Positions 25,356 to 34,900 of a stretch of DNA of 64,000 bases are shown here, one piece after another (positions within the stretch are counted from its first letter, which is position 1; the number at the start of each line of letters is the position of its first letter). This stretch comes from Stieleria maiorica (GTDB lineage: Bacteria > Planctomycetota > Planctomycetia > Pirellulales > Pirellulaceae), in the NCBI RefSeq assembly GCF_008035925.1, contig NZ_CP036264.1:9370773-9434772 (forward strand), given 5' to 3'. The position numbers and the translations under genes are program-made. The notes under the pieces were generated by a model that was not told the DNA's origin, ran no database searches, and saw only the letters and a list, made by a program, of their open reading frames with translations.

Positions 25356-25964
25356 TCACGGCAATTCGCTCAGCCGCCGTCTCAGTTTACGCAGCACTCG
25401 CGATTTGGACTGATAAACGCTCGCCACCGACAGACCGGTCGTTTCGGCCACCAGCGACGCCGGTTGGCTTTCGATCGTCGTCAACCAAAACGCGTCCCAG
25501 GTCGTCGGTTCGAACTCGGCCTCCACCGACTTCAGGACCTGACGGACCAGCGGGCTGTGGATCGAATCGCCATCGATCGATTGATCCAATGAGTCAGCTT
25601 GTTGTTGCAATCGCGTCAACGCCTCCGTGCCGCCTTCGGCCGGTTGTCGATCGGCGAGTCGACGAAAGTGGTCTCGGACACGGTTGCGGGTGATCGTAGC
25701 CAGCCAGCTGCGAAAGCTGCCCGATTCCTTTTGGCGTTCAAATCCGGAAATGCCTCGCGCGAGCGAAGCGAAGATGTCCTGGACGACGTCCGCTGCGTCG
25801 CTTTCGGCGACACCCGAGGTTCGGCACCAGCGGTACACGATCGGCCCGAACGTTTCCACCAGCCGACTCCACTGGGCCGGATCGTTCTGCTTGACGCCCT
25901 CGAGAAACGGGTGGGACAGCGTCGGGTGCTCGGGGCGGCGTCGGTCGTCGGGGGTGGCATTCAT
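25356..25964 (-). CDS. ECF-type RNA polymerase sigma factor
   Basis: A 202-residue sigma factor. Region 2 is seen from about residue 22 (GVKQNDPAQWSRLVETFGPI, then ESDAADVVQDIFASLARGIS and SFRSWLATITRNRVRDHFRR). Region 4 is near 155-195 (TTWDAFWLTTIESQPASLVA, ETTGLSVASVYQSKSRVLRK). This is the planctomycete ECF type commonly found beside Ser/Thr kinase genes. It is divergent from such a kinase gene, whose N-terminus carries a zinc-finger-like segment, and the 219 bases between them likely hold both promoters. No separate anti-sigma gene is adjacent. Confidence 0.92.
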   Translation of the reverse strand: MNATPDDRRRPEHPTLSHPFLEGVKQNDPAQWSRLVETFGPIVYRWCRTSGVAESDAADVVQDIFASLARGISGFERQKESGSFRSWLATITRNRVRDHFRRLADRQPAEGGTEALTRLQQQADSLDQSIDGDSIHSPLVRQVLKSVEAEFEPTTWDAFWLTTIESQPASLVAETTGLSVASVYQSKSRVLRKLRRRLSELP

Positions 25965-26055
25965 AGGGAAAAGTCTAACCGAATCTTCTTGGGAAAAAGT
26001 GGTGTCAGACGTCTGCGTTTATCTGAGTGGAGGCCGAATGACAGCAGGTGGCGTG

Positions 26056-26121
26056 AGCCAGTGGCGGGCGTTGGTGGTGGGGTGAGCCCACGGGCCGCTC
26101 GCTGACGCTTCCCGCTGGCAT
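26056..26121. repeat. Family D repeat, uninterrupted copy
   Basis: A 66-base stretch in the ECF/kinase divergent gap beginning GCCAGTGGCGGGCGTTGG and ending CGCTCGCTGAC-GCTTCCCGCTGGCAT. Its two ends are imperfect inverted repeats. The same sequence occurs at 39509-39556 and resumes at 39691-39704, with 130 extra bases and a repeated TGAC between the two parts. This copy therefore represents the unfilled state of that site. Confidence 0.8.
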
Positions 26122-26183
26122 GACTGGCATGACTCCGCTCCCACAAACTGCTTGAACCTGATCCGAAACCCAAGGAGAATGCG

Positions 26184-28763
26184 ATGATGACAGCGACCGA
26201 GTGCCCGACCGTGGAACGATTGAGAGCGTATTCGCTCGGGCGGCTTCCCGACGCCGAAAACGACGAACTTTTTCAGCACCTGCGCTCCTGTTCCAGTTGC
26301 CAGGCGGAACTGGAAACCGTCGATGATGCCGAGGATTCGCTGATCAGCGAGCTCCGCCAGCGCGATCCCCACGCCGGCCTGTTCGAGGAACCCGATTGCA
26401 AGCTCGCGATGGCCAAGGCGCTCGGCGCTCTCGCGGCCTCCGATGAACTCTCCGAGACCGGGATGCACGCCATCCCACGCACGATCGGTGAATACGAAAT
26501 CGTACGCCTGCTCGGCCGCGGCGGGATGGGCAAAGTCTTGCTCGCTCGGCACACCAAGCTCGGGCGCGAGGTCGCCGTGAAATTGTTGTCGCGGCATCGT
26601 TTGGCCGACCAACGCATGCGTGACCGGTTTGACGCCGAGATGCGTGCCGTCGGACAATTGAGCCATCCGAACATCGTCACCGCGCACGATGCCCGCGAAA
26701 TCGACGGCACAGCGGTCTTGGTCACCGAGTACATCGACGGATTGGATCTGGGCGAGTTGGTGGCGCGGACCGGACCGCTGGGGATCGCTGACGCCTGCGA
26801 GATCATTCTCAAAGTCGCCGCGGCGCTTCAGTACACCAGCGATCAAGGCTTCGTGCATCGCGACGTCAAACCGTCCAACATCATGGTCAGCCGCAACGGC
26901 GAAGTGAAGTTGTTGGATCTGGGACTGGCACGCTACCAATCTGGACCAGAGCAGGAATTGACCGCCGCGGGGCAGGCGATCGGGACCGCCGATTATGTTT
27001 CGCCAGAACAGGTGACCGATGGCCGCGAGGTGGACTGTCGGTCCGACATTTATTCGCTCGGATGCACGCTGTTCAAACTGCTCTCTGGCAACGCGCCCTT
27101 CGACGATCAATCGCATCAGACCGTGTTTGCCAAGATGACCGCGCACGTGTCCGAACCTCCGCCGAGTCTTGGCGAACGCGCCGCGGAGTGCCCGTCTGCG
27201 TTGGTGCGGTTGGTCGATTCGATGTTGGCCAAGGATCCCGCCAAACGCCCGCAATCGCCCAGCGATGTCGCGGCCGCCTTGGCGACCTGGGGCTCCGGGC
27301 ATGACTTGGTGCGTTTGGTACAAGCAGCGTCCGCCGCCGAAGCACAAACGCAACCCCTGCCGCCCTCGACGTCGGCGCAAACTCGTCCGTGGTACCGGCG
27401 TTCGGTCCCGTTGACCATCGCGATCGCATCTGGGCTGTTGGGCATCTTCATCGGGCTGCTGATGGGCCTGTTCATCAAGATCACGTTCCCCGATGGAACG
27501 GTGTTTCAAGCACCACTGGATGGGGCGAAAATCGAAGTCGTCGAGGGTGACGATGCAGGCGTCCAGGATCAGAAAGCGGCAGACGTCGCCCCGCCGGCCG
27601 CCAAGGAAACGTTGGCCGAGCGGGCGATGGCACGGCACAACGAAGTGCTCGAAAAACTGTCGGGGATCTGGCTGTTGGTCGGATACAAACAACCTAACAG
27701 CATCCTGCCTGACGGCATGCTGCTGGCCATCGACCAGACTGAATTCTATGCCGTGACGAAACAAAACGCCCAGACGGACTGGCAGGTCTCAGCCGGCAAG
27801 TTCACGAGATTTCAGAAGGGTCGCCCCGAACTGTATCTGACCGCGTACGACGAAGTGACGGGCAATACCATTCCAGTCGTCTGCCAGTTCCCCGATGAAT
27901 CCACCATGTTGTTTCAATTCGATCCCTTTTTGCGGATTGCCCAGATGCCGTTTCAAGGCGGGCTGCCAAATGAAGAGGGACAGGTTGTCTATCGATTCAA
28001 AAAGTTGGGGGCATTCTCCGAGATCGATCAAACACCGCCGGGAGGTCCTGGTTCGGATGAGGCCAAGGCTCTTTCGATGATTCGGATGATGAAAATACTG
28101 GGCGTCGAAGAGTATCTCAAACAACGCGGACAATATCACAAGCGACGCGATGGCAAGTCGGCTGTACCGGTGGCGCCACAGGGTTCGGTGAACAACCTCC
28201 GCCAGATCGGACTCGCCTTCCACAACTTCCAGTCGGTCTATCGCAAGTTCCCCGGTTCGGCCAACGTGCTCGAAGGCGCCATGCGGGCGGGAAAGAAACA
28301 GATCTATCCCTTCAGCTGGCGCGTCGCGATTTTGCCGTTTGTCGAAGGAGCTGCGTTGTACGAGCGGTACAGGTTCGACGAACCATGGGACAGCGAAAAC
28401 AACCTCAAGCTGCTCGATCAAATGCCTGAGATCTACCGCAGCCCGAGCGCGCCGGAGGATCAGCCCAGCGGTCACACGAACTACCTGGGATTCACGGCCG
28501 GCAATAGCGCACTCGGAACCGAAGGCGGCGTCGGACTCAGCGAATTCCGTGACGGCACCAGCAACACGTTGCTGTTGATTGAAACCAAAAACAGCGTGCC
28601 GTGGACCAAGCCGGAGGACCTGACCTGGAGTGATGACATCGAGTACTTTGATCCGGTGACGTACCTGATGGCCGACGGCAGCACGCGGATGACCGAGAAT
28701 CTCGATCGCGACCTGCTCAAGAAGCTGATCACCCGCGACGGCGGCGAAGTGATTGATCGTTGA
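26184..28763 (+). CDS. Zinc-finger / Ser-Thr kinase / DUF1559 fusion protein
   Basis: 859 residues. An N-terminal helical segment with LFQHLRSCSSCQAEL (about 29-43) has the HxxxCxxC pattern of anti-sigma zinc fingers. A Hanks-type kinase domain spans about 104-370: GRGGMGKVLLA, K133 in VAVKLL, HRDVKPSN (D227), DLG at 245-247 in place of DFG, and SPEQ. One membrane segment lies at about 408-431. The outer part has a lipocalin-like region (about 480-620) and a C-terminal DUF1559 module (about 670-859: NNLRQIGLAFHNFQSVYRKF, FRDGTSNTLLLIE). AAGGAG six bases before ATG 26184 fixes the start. It probably phosphorylates cytoplasmic targets in response to an outside signal and may hold the divergent sigma factor (inferred). 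Confidence 0.93.
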   Translation: MMTATECPTVERLRAYSLGRLPDAENDELFQHLRSCSSCQAELETVDDAEDSLISELRQRDPHAGLFEEPDCKLAMAKALGALAASDELSETGMHAIPRTIGEYEIVRLLGRGGMGKVLLARHTKLGREVAVKLLSRHRLADQRMRDRFDAEMRAVGQLSHPNIVTAHDAREIDGTAVLVTEYIDGLDLGELVARTGPLGIADACEIILKVAAALQYTSDQGFVHRDVKPSNIMVSRNGEVKLLDLGLARYQSGPEQELTAAGQAIGTADYVSPEQVTDGREVDCRSDIYSLGCTLFKLLSGNAPFDDQSHQTVFAKMTAHVSEPPPSLGERAAECPSALVRLVDSMLAKDPAKRPQSPSDVAAALATWGSGHDLVRLVQAASAAEAQTQPLPPSTSAQTRPWYRRSVPLTIAIASGLLGIFIGLLMGLFIKITFPDGTVFQAPLDGAKIEVVEGDDAGVQDQKAADVAPPAAKETLAERAMARHNEVLEKLSGIWLLVGYKQPNSILPDGMLLAIDQTEFYAVTKQNAQTDWQVSAGKFTRFQKGRPELYLTAYDEVTGNTIPVVCQFPDESTMLFQFDPFLRIAQMPFQGGLPNEEGQVVYRFKKLGAFSEIDQTPPGGPGSDEAKALSMIRMMKILGVEEYLKQRGQYHKRRDGKSAVPVAPQGSVNNLRQIGLAFHNFQSVYRKFPGSANVLEGAMRAGKKQIYPFSWRVAILPFVEGAALYERYRFDEPWDSENNLKLLDQMPEIYRSPSAPEDQPSGHTNYLGFTAGNSALGTEGGVGLSEFRDGTSNTLLLIETKNSVPWTKPEDLTWSDDIEYFDPVTYLMADGSTRMTENLDRDLLKKLITRDGGEVIDR

Positions 28764-28772
28764 GGGATTGCC

Positions 28773-28927
28773 GGGGATGACAGAAAAATGGCGTCGTTGG
28801 TGTCTAGCCTTTAGGCGATCTCCCCGTCGCTGCCGCGCAGCGACAGGCGACAGCCCGGAAGGGCCGTCGTACCCCGAACACTGACAGGCGGACCGTTCAT
28901 TTTTCTGCCCGCTATTTTTCTGTCACC
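28773..28927. repeat. Inverted GACAGAAAAATGGCG words enclosing a family C repeat
   Basis: This occupies the convergent gap between the kinase fusion and the ATPase gene. A forward word GATGACAGAAAAATGGCG lies at 28773-28793; two inverted words (CATTTTTCTGCC and CTATTTTTCTGTCACC) lie at 28898-28927. Between them, from 28794, GTTGGTGTCTAGCCTTTAGG starts a family C copy that also occurs at 35630-35672 and, inverted, at 45945-46007. The flanking words match the scaffold of the other G-rich arrays. Confidence 0.8.
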
Positions 28928-28937
28928 TGTCTCTGCA

Positions 28938-30362
28938 TCACCCGCAGAAGTTGTCGACTACGCCGATGCCTTGAACGCCTTGGCGGCGGAGCTTGACGGC
29001 GGCCGTTGCGACGGCGTGTTTGCTGGTCGTTCGGGCATCGCGGACGATCAGGCTGGAATCGACGGCCGACGCGATTTGCGGGGTCGCCCACGCGGCGGCG
29101 ACCGGGCCGTCGAACAACAGCAGATCGAAACAGCCGTCGAGTTGTTCCAACAGCCGATCGATTTCGGTCGCGGTGATCGGCATGCCGCGATGCTGTGACA
29201 GCACCAACGGCAACAGTGTCACGCCGTCTTCGATCGATGCGATCGCGGCGTCTTCGATCCGCGTGCCCTGACGGATCGCGGTCACCCAGTCGGCTTCGAC
29301 TTCCAACCGCAACAAGTCCGCTTGGCTGGGCGTGTGCAGATCGATGTCGATCAGTGCCACACGGATTCCCGTGGCGGCCGCGGCGATCGCGGTTCCGATC
29401 GCGACCGTCGAACGCCCTTCGCCGGCGGACAGGCTGGTGACCAGGACGCTGCGCAGTCCTTCGCGAACCGATTGACCGAGGTGTTCGGCGATCGAGCGAA
29501 AGAAGGCTTCGTCGAAAAACAGTTCCGCGACGGTGGAGGGAAGATCGAACGCGTCGACTTCCCAGGTCGCGCCGGCCCAACGCGGGGCGGGCGGCTCGGG
29601 CGAAGTAGCCTGGGGCTCGACTGTCGCTCGTGATTGGGCGGCAGCTTGAGGGGCCGGTGAGGCTTGAATCTGGATCGCCGCAGCGGACTCGATCGCCGTG
29701 TCGGACTCGACCGGGGCAGGCGTCTGAACCGGGGCAGGCGATTCGATGGGTGCGGCCGGTGGCGTCGGCGTTTGAACCTGATGCGTCGGTTTTGTCGCGG
29801 CAGGATTTGATTCCGCGTTCGCAGGGGGTTCCGCCAACGCGTCGATCGCAACGGACAATTCGTCAATCTTGTCGGCGATCGCCTCCATTTCACGAACGTC
29901 AGTTCCCGGCTGGGGCGGATCGGCGTTGGTGATCGTTTCCGTGTTCGCAACCGGCTGTGTCGGCGCGGCAGATTTCGTTTCGACCGGCGTCGTCACGGGG
30001 CGATCGATGCGCAAAACCTGTCCGGCTGGCTGTTCGCTCCAGACTTCACGGAGCTCGACAAAGGTGTCAGAAATTGTCATCGATTGGCCGAGCAATTGCT
30101 CGACCACTTTCGCTCGATCGACGGGCGTCGGGTGCAGGTGCGATGGCGGGGGCGACGGGTGCGCCCGGTCAGCGACCTGTTCGGTGGGCTGTTCCGTGAC
30201 TGGTTCGGTGACCTGTTCGGTCATCCGGTCGAGGCGTTTCTCGGTGACCTGCCCGGCCGTTGAATCGACCGTGGCATCGGGCGCGGACGCAGCCGTTGGT
30301 TGCATGCCTGCGCGACGGCGGTTGCGTGTGTAAGCGCCGATGAACGTCTGGTCGGTCTTCAT
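28938..30362 (-). CDS. BY-kinase/CpsD-like ATPase with long Pro/Ala-rich N-terminus
   Basis: About 474 residues. The last 190 form a P-loop domain of the CpsD/ParA (MinD-like) group: SVLVTSLSAGEGRSTVAIGT as Walker A, VALIDIDLHTPSQAD as Walker A' and FDLLLFDGPVAAAW as Walker B. Arginine replaces the usual Walker A lysine (about residue 317), and there is no C-terminal tyrosine cluster, so activity may be altered. The first 270 residues are disordered, with VTEQVTEPVTEQPTEQV repeats. Family members control exopolysaccharide polymerisation with a Wzz-type partner. The downstream position after a single-pass membrane protein gene (88-base gap) fits such a pair. Start is ATG 30362; the longer frame is unlikely. 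Confidence 0.82.
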   Translation of the reverse strand: MKTDQTFIGAYTRNRRRAGMQPTAASAPDATVDSTAGQVTEKRLDRMTEQVTEPVTEQPTEQVADRAHPSPPPSHLHPTPVDRAKVVEQLLGQSMTISDTFVELREVWSEQPAGQVLRIDRPVTTPVETKSAAPTQPVANTETITNADPPQPGTDVREMEAIADKIDELSVAIDALAEPPANAESNPAATKPTHQVQTPTPPAAPIESPAPVQTPAPVESDTAIESAAAIQIQASPAPQAAAQSRATVEPQATSPEPPAPRWAGATWEVDAFDLPSTVAELFFDEAFFRSIAEHLGQSVREGLRSVLVTSLSAGEGRSTVAIGTAIAAAATGIRVALIDIDLHTPSQADLLRLEVEADWVTAIRQGTRIEDAAIASIEDGVTLLPLVLSQHRGMPITATEIDRLLEQLDGCFDLLLFDGPVAAAWATPQIASAVDSSLIVRDARTTSKHAVATAAVKLRRQGVQGIGVVDNFCG

Positions 30363-30450
30363 GGTTCTGCTGTTATTAATACAAGTGACAAACAGGGGCG
30401 CTGCGACAATGAGAATGCCGCGATCAATGCTGTTGATGGGCAACGCGGCT

Positions 30451-31623
30451 TTACTGTGGCGTCGCCGATTCTTCCCAGGCTTTCAGAATCTCCAAGAAGT
30501 TGCCGATCGCGTAGGGGGTGTCGCTGTAACGCAGACCATCCTCCAGTCGCAACCGATCTTCCATGCCTGCCGGCAGCGGGTCGGAGACTGCGTCCGTTTC
30601 GGACGAGCGGTAGGCGACGACGGACTGGTTGGAATCCAGACTCGGCGGAACTTCGGGAATGTCGTCGGTCGCCAAAGGACCGGGAGTATCCAGGAGTGCT
30701 TGTGCGATTTCCTCTGGCAGCGATTCGGCTGGCAACGATGCCGACGGTTCGCCCAGTCCGCCCGACGGTGTCGGGGCTTCGGCGATGTAGCTGGGAAGAG
30801 CCTCGGTCGACGGTGTTTGGTTTTCTTGGGTGGCAACCTCGGGCGTCACGATGTCGTCTGTCGCGGCGATCTGCTGGATCGGATCACTCGACGACGGATC
30901 GTCGCTGATGTCGAAGTCCTCGGTGATCACGACGACCGTTTCGCCCAGGTCGTCGCCATCAACATCGGTCAGCTGCGTCGGATCGCTGGGTGAATTGGAA
31001 CTTCGCCCGAACAGGAAGGCCACGCTGACCAACAGCAACACCAACATCACGATCGCCGAACGTGTGGCCCACGACGCCTTGGCCGTGGCCCACTTCATCG
31101 GCTCGCCATGGAAAGCTGCGACGCGTGATTCCTCCGTGGGGGCTGCTGCTTCCGCAGGTGAACTGATGTAACCCTGTCCGTGATCGGATCCGTGATCGGC
31201 ACCGCCAGGCAATGCGGAATCCGAACCGACCGGCGAGAACGGTTCGGGGTGACTGAGGTAGCTATGGTTTCCCGAGGGCGGATCGACGTGGCTGGCCGGA
31301 GGACCGTTGTGGGCGTCGTGGATGAAGAACGGGTCGGATTGTCGCTTGCGCTGCAATCCCTCCGGCGTTCGGTCGGGTAATTCGAACAGGGTCGGCAAGG
31401 CCTCGGTTTCCGGATCGACTCGGTCGGTCGCCGGGGCGGGGATTTCATGGAAGCCCCCGCTGTGGTGGTGTTCGTTGCCGGGCCCGCTGGCGCTGGCAGA
31501 TCCTTCGGGGGTGCCCTGGGGTGCGTCGCTGGCCGATGTACCGCGCGTGGTGGGTTTTTCGGGTCGAAACCGTCCCGGTCGCGAACTTCGAGCGTGATTC
31601 GTCGTGTCTGGTTCCTGGTCCAT
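30451..31623 (-). CDS. Single-pass membrane protein of unknown function
   Basis: 390 residues from the ATG at 31623. Residues 1-185 are polar, rich in Pro, Gly, Ser and His, and probably disordered in the cytoplasm. One membrane helix (SAIVMLVLLLVSVAFLFG, about 190-207) is followed by an acidic extracytoplasmic region and a short helical end (YAIGNFLEILKAWEESATPQ). No family is recognised. It is transcribed before the BY-kinase-like ATPase gene and may be its membrane partner, by analogy with Wzz/CpsC-CpsD pairs. It has only one visible membrane helix instead of two, so that analogy is weak. Confidence 0.72.
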   Translation of the reverse strand: MDQEPDTTNHARSSRPGRFRPEKPTTRGTSASDAPQGTPEGSASASGPGNEHHHSGGFHEIPAPATDRVDPETEALPTLFELPDRTPEGLQRKRQSDPFFIHDAHNGPPASHVDPPSGNHSYLSHPEPFSPVGSDSALPGGADHGSDHGQGYISSPAEAAAPTEESRVAAFHGEPMKWATAKASWATRSAIVMLVLLLVSVAFLFGRSSNSPSDPTQLTDVDGDDLGETVVVITEDFDISDDPSSSDPIQQIAATDDIVTPEVATQENQTPSTEALPSYIAEAPTPSGGLGEPSASLPAESLPEEIAQALLDTPGPLATDDIPEVPPSLDSNQSVVAYRSSETDAVSDPLPAGMEDRLRLEDGLRYSDTPYAIGNFLEILKAWEESATPQ

Positions 31624-31919
31624 CAGTGATCTTCCGCAGCGAGTTTCCACGCCTGTTTGGGCAAGAACGTCAAAAAAGTCCCCGGAATTGACCCATCCGT
31701 GGATCCGTTTCCCATGGGGACCACCGACCGGCCCTGGAAGGGTTCATCGGTGTTTAACTGTGTCTGTCTTCAGGCTTTTGCGGAATAGCGAAACTTGGCC
31801 GGTTACAGCAAGGCTGAATGTGGTGTTGTGGCGCACTTTCGTGGTTCGCCTTGTGATTTTCCACGGGACTAGGACAATACACCCTCGTCGAACCCAACCT
31901 AAACATTGCGATTTTGAGA

Positions 31920-34900
31920 ATGCTGCAAGCCAATTCGACCGCCGACCTGCTGTCCGAACTCGTCCGTGAACGCATCCTACTGCTCGATGGGGCGATGGGG
32001 ACGATGATCCAGCGATTGGGGCTAGATGAAGCCGGGGTGCGTGGAGAGCGTTTCGCCGATCACCACAAGGACCTGAAAAACTTTTCGGACATCCTGTGTC
32101 TGACGCACCCCGAAAAGATCACCGACATCCACCGAGCCTATTACGAAGCCGGATCGGACATTGTCGAAACCAACTCGTTCGGCGCGTCGCCGGTGGGGAT
32201 GGTGGAGTTCGATCTGCCGCTGGAGTTGGTCGATGAGATCAACCGGGCCGCGGTCGCGTGCGCGCGAAAAGCCGCCGATGAGTGGACCGAACGGACGCCC
32301 GACAAGCCGCGGTTCGTAGCCGGTTCGATCGGGCCGACGACGATGCAGCTGGCCATCAGCACCAAAGTCGACGATCCGTCGTTTCGCCCGACGACCTTCG
32401 AAGCAATGCGAGCCAGCTATCGCGCCCAAGTCGAATCGCTGGTGAACGCCGGCGTCGATATTCTGCTACCGGAAACGGCGATCGACACGCTGAACTTGAA
32501 GTCGTGTTTGTTCGCGATCCAGGACTTTTTCAATGCCGGCGGACGCCGCGTGCCGGTGATGGTCAGCGGCACCTTTGACAAGGGCGGCCGGACGTTCGTC
32601 AGCGGACAATCGGTCGAGGCCTTTTTCACAGCGCTGGAGCATTTCCCGATGTTGTCGGTCGGAATGAACTGCGCCCTCGGACCCGATGTGATGCGTCCCC
32701 ACATCGAAGAGTTGTCTCACGTCGCGGGAGTCCCGATCAGCTGTCACCCCAACGCCGGTTTGCCCAACGAAATGGGCCAATTCGATCTCGGCCCCAAAGC
32801 GATGGCGGACATCGTCGGCGAATTTGCCGACAACGGCTGGATCAATATCCTGGGCGGATGCTGTGGCACCACGCCCGACCACATCCGCGCGATGTCCGAT
32901 CGCGTCGCAGGGCTGAAACCGAAGCAGGAAACGCCTGGTCCGGTCTACACCCGTCTGTCCGGTTTGTTGCCGATGGTGATGCGGCCCGAAGTGCCGTTCA
33001 CGATGATCGGCGAACGGACCAATGTGACCGGAAGCCGCAAGTTCGCTCGACTGATTCGCGACGAAGACTACGACACCGCGGTCGAAATCGCCCGTGAACA
33101 GGTCGAAAACGGCGCGACGATCATCGACATCAACTTCGACGACGCGCTGTTGGACGGTGCGGCGGCGATGGTCCGTTTTCTGCGTTTGATCTCGGGTGAC
33201 GACGTGACCGCGTCGGTGCCGGTGATGATCGACAGCAGTAAATGGGAAGTCATCGAGGCGGGGCTGCAAAACGTCCAGGGCAAAGCGATCGTCAATTCGA
33301 TCTCGCTGAAGGATGGCGAAGAAGCGTTCATCGAGCGAGCCAATTTGGTGCGTCAGTACGGTGCCGCGGCCGTCGTGATGGCCTTCGACGAACACGGCCA
33401 AGCGGCGACCGAAGACGAGAAGGTGCGGATTTCCAAACGCGCCTACGAAATCCTGGTCAACCAAGTCGGTTTCCCTCCCGAAGACATCATCTTTGACCCC
33501 AACATCCTGACCGTCGCCACGGGCATCTCCGAGCACGACAACTACGCCGTCGACTTCATCAACGCGATCCGCCGGATCAAGCAAGAATGCCCGGGGGCGA
33601 AAACCAGCGGTGGTGTCAGCAACATCAGCTTCTCCTTTCGCGGCAACGACCGCGTCCGTGAAGCGATGCACAGCGCGTTCCTGTTCCACGCCATCGAAGC
33701 CGGTTTGGACATGGGCATCGTCAACGCCGGTCAGTTGGAAGTTTACGAAGAAATCCCCAAGGATTTGCTCGAACACGTCGAAGACGTGCTGCTGAACCGT
33801 CGCAGCGATGCGACCGACCGCTTGTTGGAACTGGCCGAAACGTTCAAGGGAACCGGCAAGAAGAAGGCCGGCGAGGAATTGGCCTGGCGTGACGCGCCCG
33901 TGGCAGAGCGGATGAAACATGCGTTGATCAAGGGCATCGACAAGTTCATCGAAGAGGACGCCGAAGAGGCCAGACAGAGCTTTGACCGGTGTCTGCAAGT
34001 GATCGAAGGCCCCTTGATGGACGGCATGCAAGTCGTCGGTGACCTATTCGGCGAAGGAAAGATGTTCCTGCCCCAAGTCGTCAAATCGGCGCGCGTGATG
34101 AAGAAGGCGGTCGCCTACCTGGAACCGTTCATGGAGGAAGAGAAACGTGTCGCGGGATTGGAAAACGCTTCGGCGCGCGGAAAGTTCCTGATCGCCACGG
34201 TCAAGGGCGACGTGCACGACATCGGTAAAAACATCGTCGGCGTCGTGTTGCAGTGCAACAACTTTGAAGTCGTCGATCTTGGCGTGATGGTCAACGCCGA
34301 CGAAATCCTGGACGAAGCGGCCAAGCACAACGCCGACATCATCGGGCTGTCCGGATTGATCACGCCCAGCTTGGACGAAATGATCAACGTCGCCCGCGAG
34401 ATGAAGCGTCGCGGCCTGACGGTGCCACTGTTGATCGGCGGGGCAACCACCAGCGCCAAGCACACCGCCGTGAAGATCGCACCGGCTTATGATCCGCCCG
34501 TCGTGCACGTCGTCGATGCCAGCCGCAGCGTCGGTGTCGTCGAACGCTTGCTCAGCGATGAACTGCGCGATGACTTCATCGAAAAGAACGCCCAGGAACA
34601 GGTCAAGCTGGTCGCCAGTTTCAAGGAACGAAAACAAAAGCTGGTGCCGTATACCGAGGCGCTCGAAAAACGCTTCGCAACCGATTGGGAAAACGTCCGC
34701 ATCGACCAGCCCTCGTTCACCGGAATCCGCGTCTTGCAGGATGTGCCGCTGACCGAGATTCGTGACTACATCGACTGGTCACCGTTCTTCATGACTTGGG
34801 AATTGAAAGGCAAGTATCCCAAGATTTTTGACGACGACGTGGTCGGTGAAGAGGCGAAGAAGATCTTTGACGATGCCAACAAACTGCTCGACCAAATCAT

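Noticed and set aside
26019..27764. A 581-codon open frame on the minus strand
   Set aside because: It lies antisense to the kinase fusion, whose motifs are unambiguous, and its translation has no family features. It is a by-product of GC-rich codon usage.
31624..31919. A cobalamin or SAM riboswitch before metH
   Set aside because: Neither a B12-box-like motif nor the SAM aptamer core could be found.
32466..34031. A 521-codon open frame on the minus strand
   Set aside because: It is antisense to metH and has no recognisable motif.
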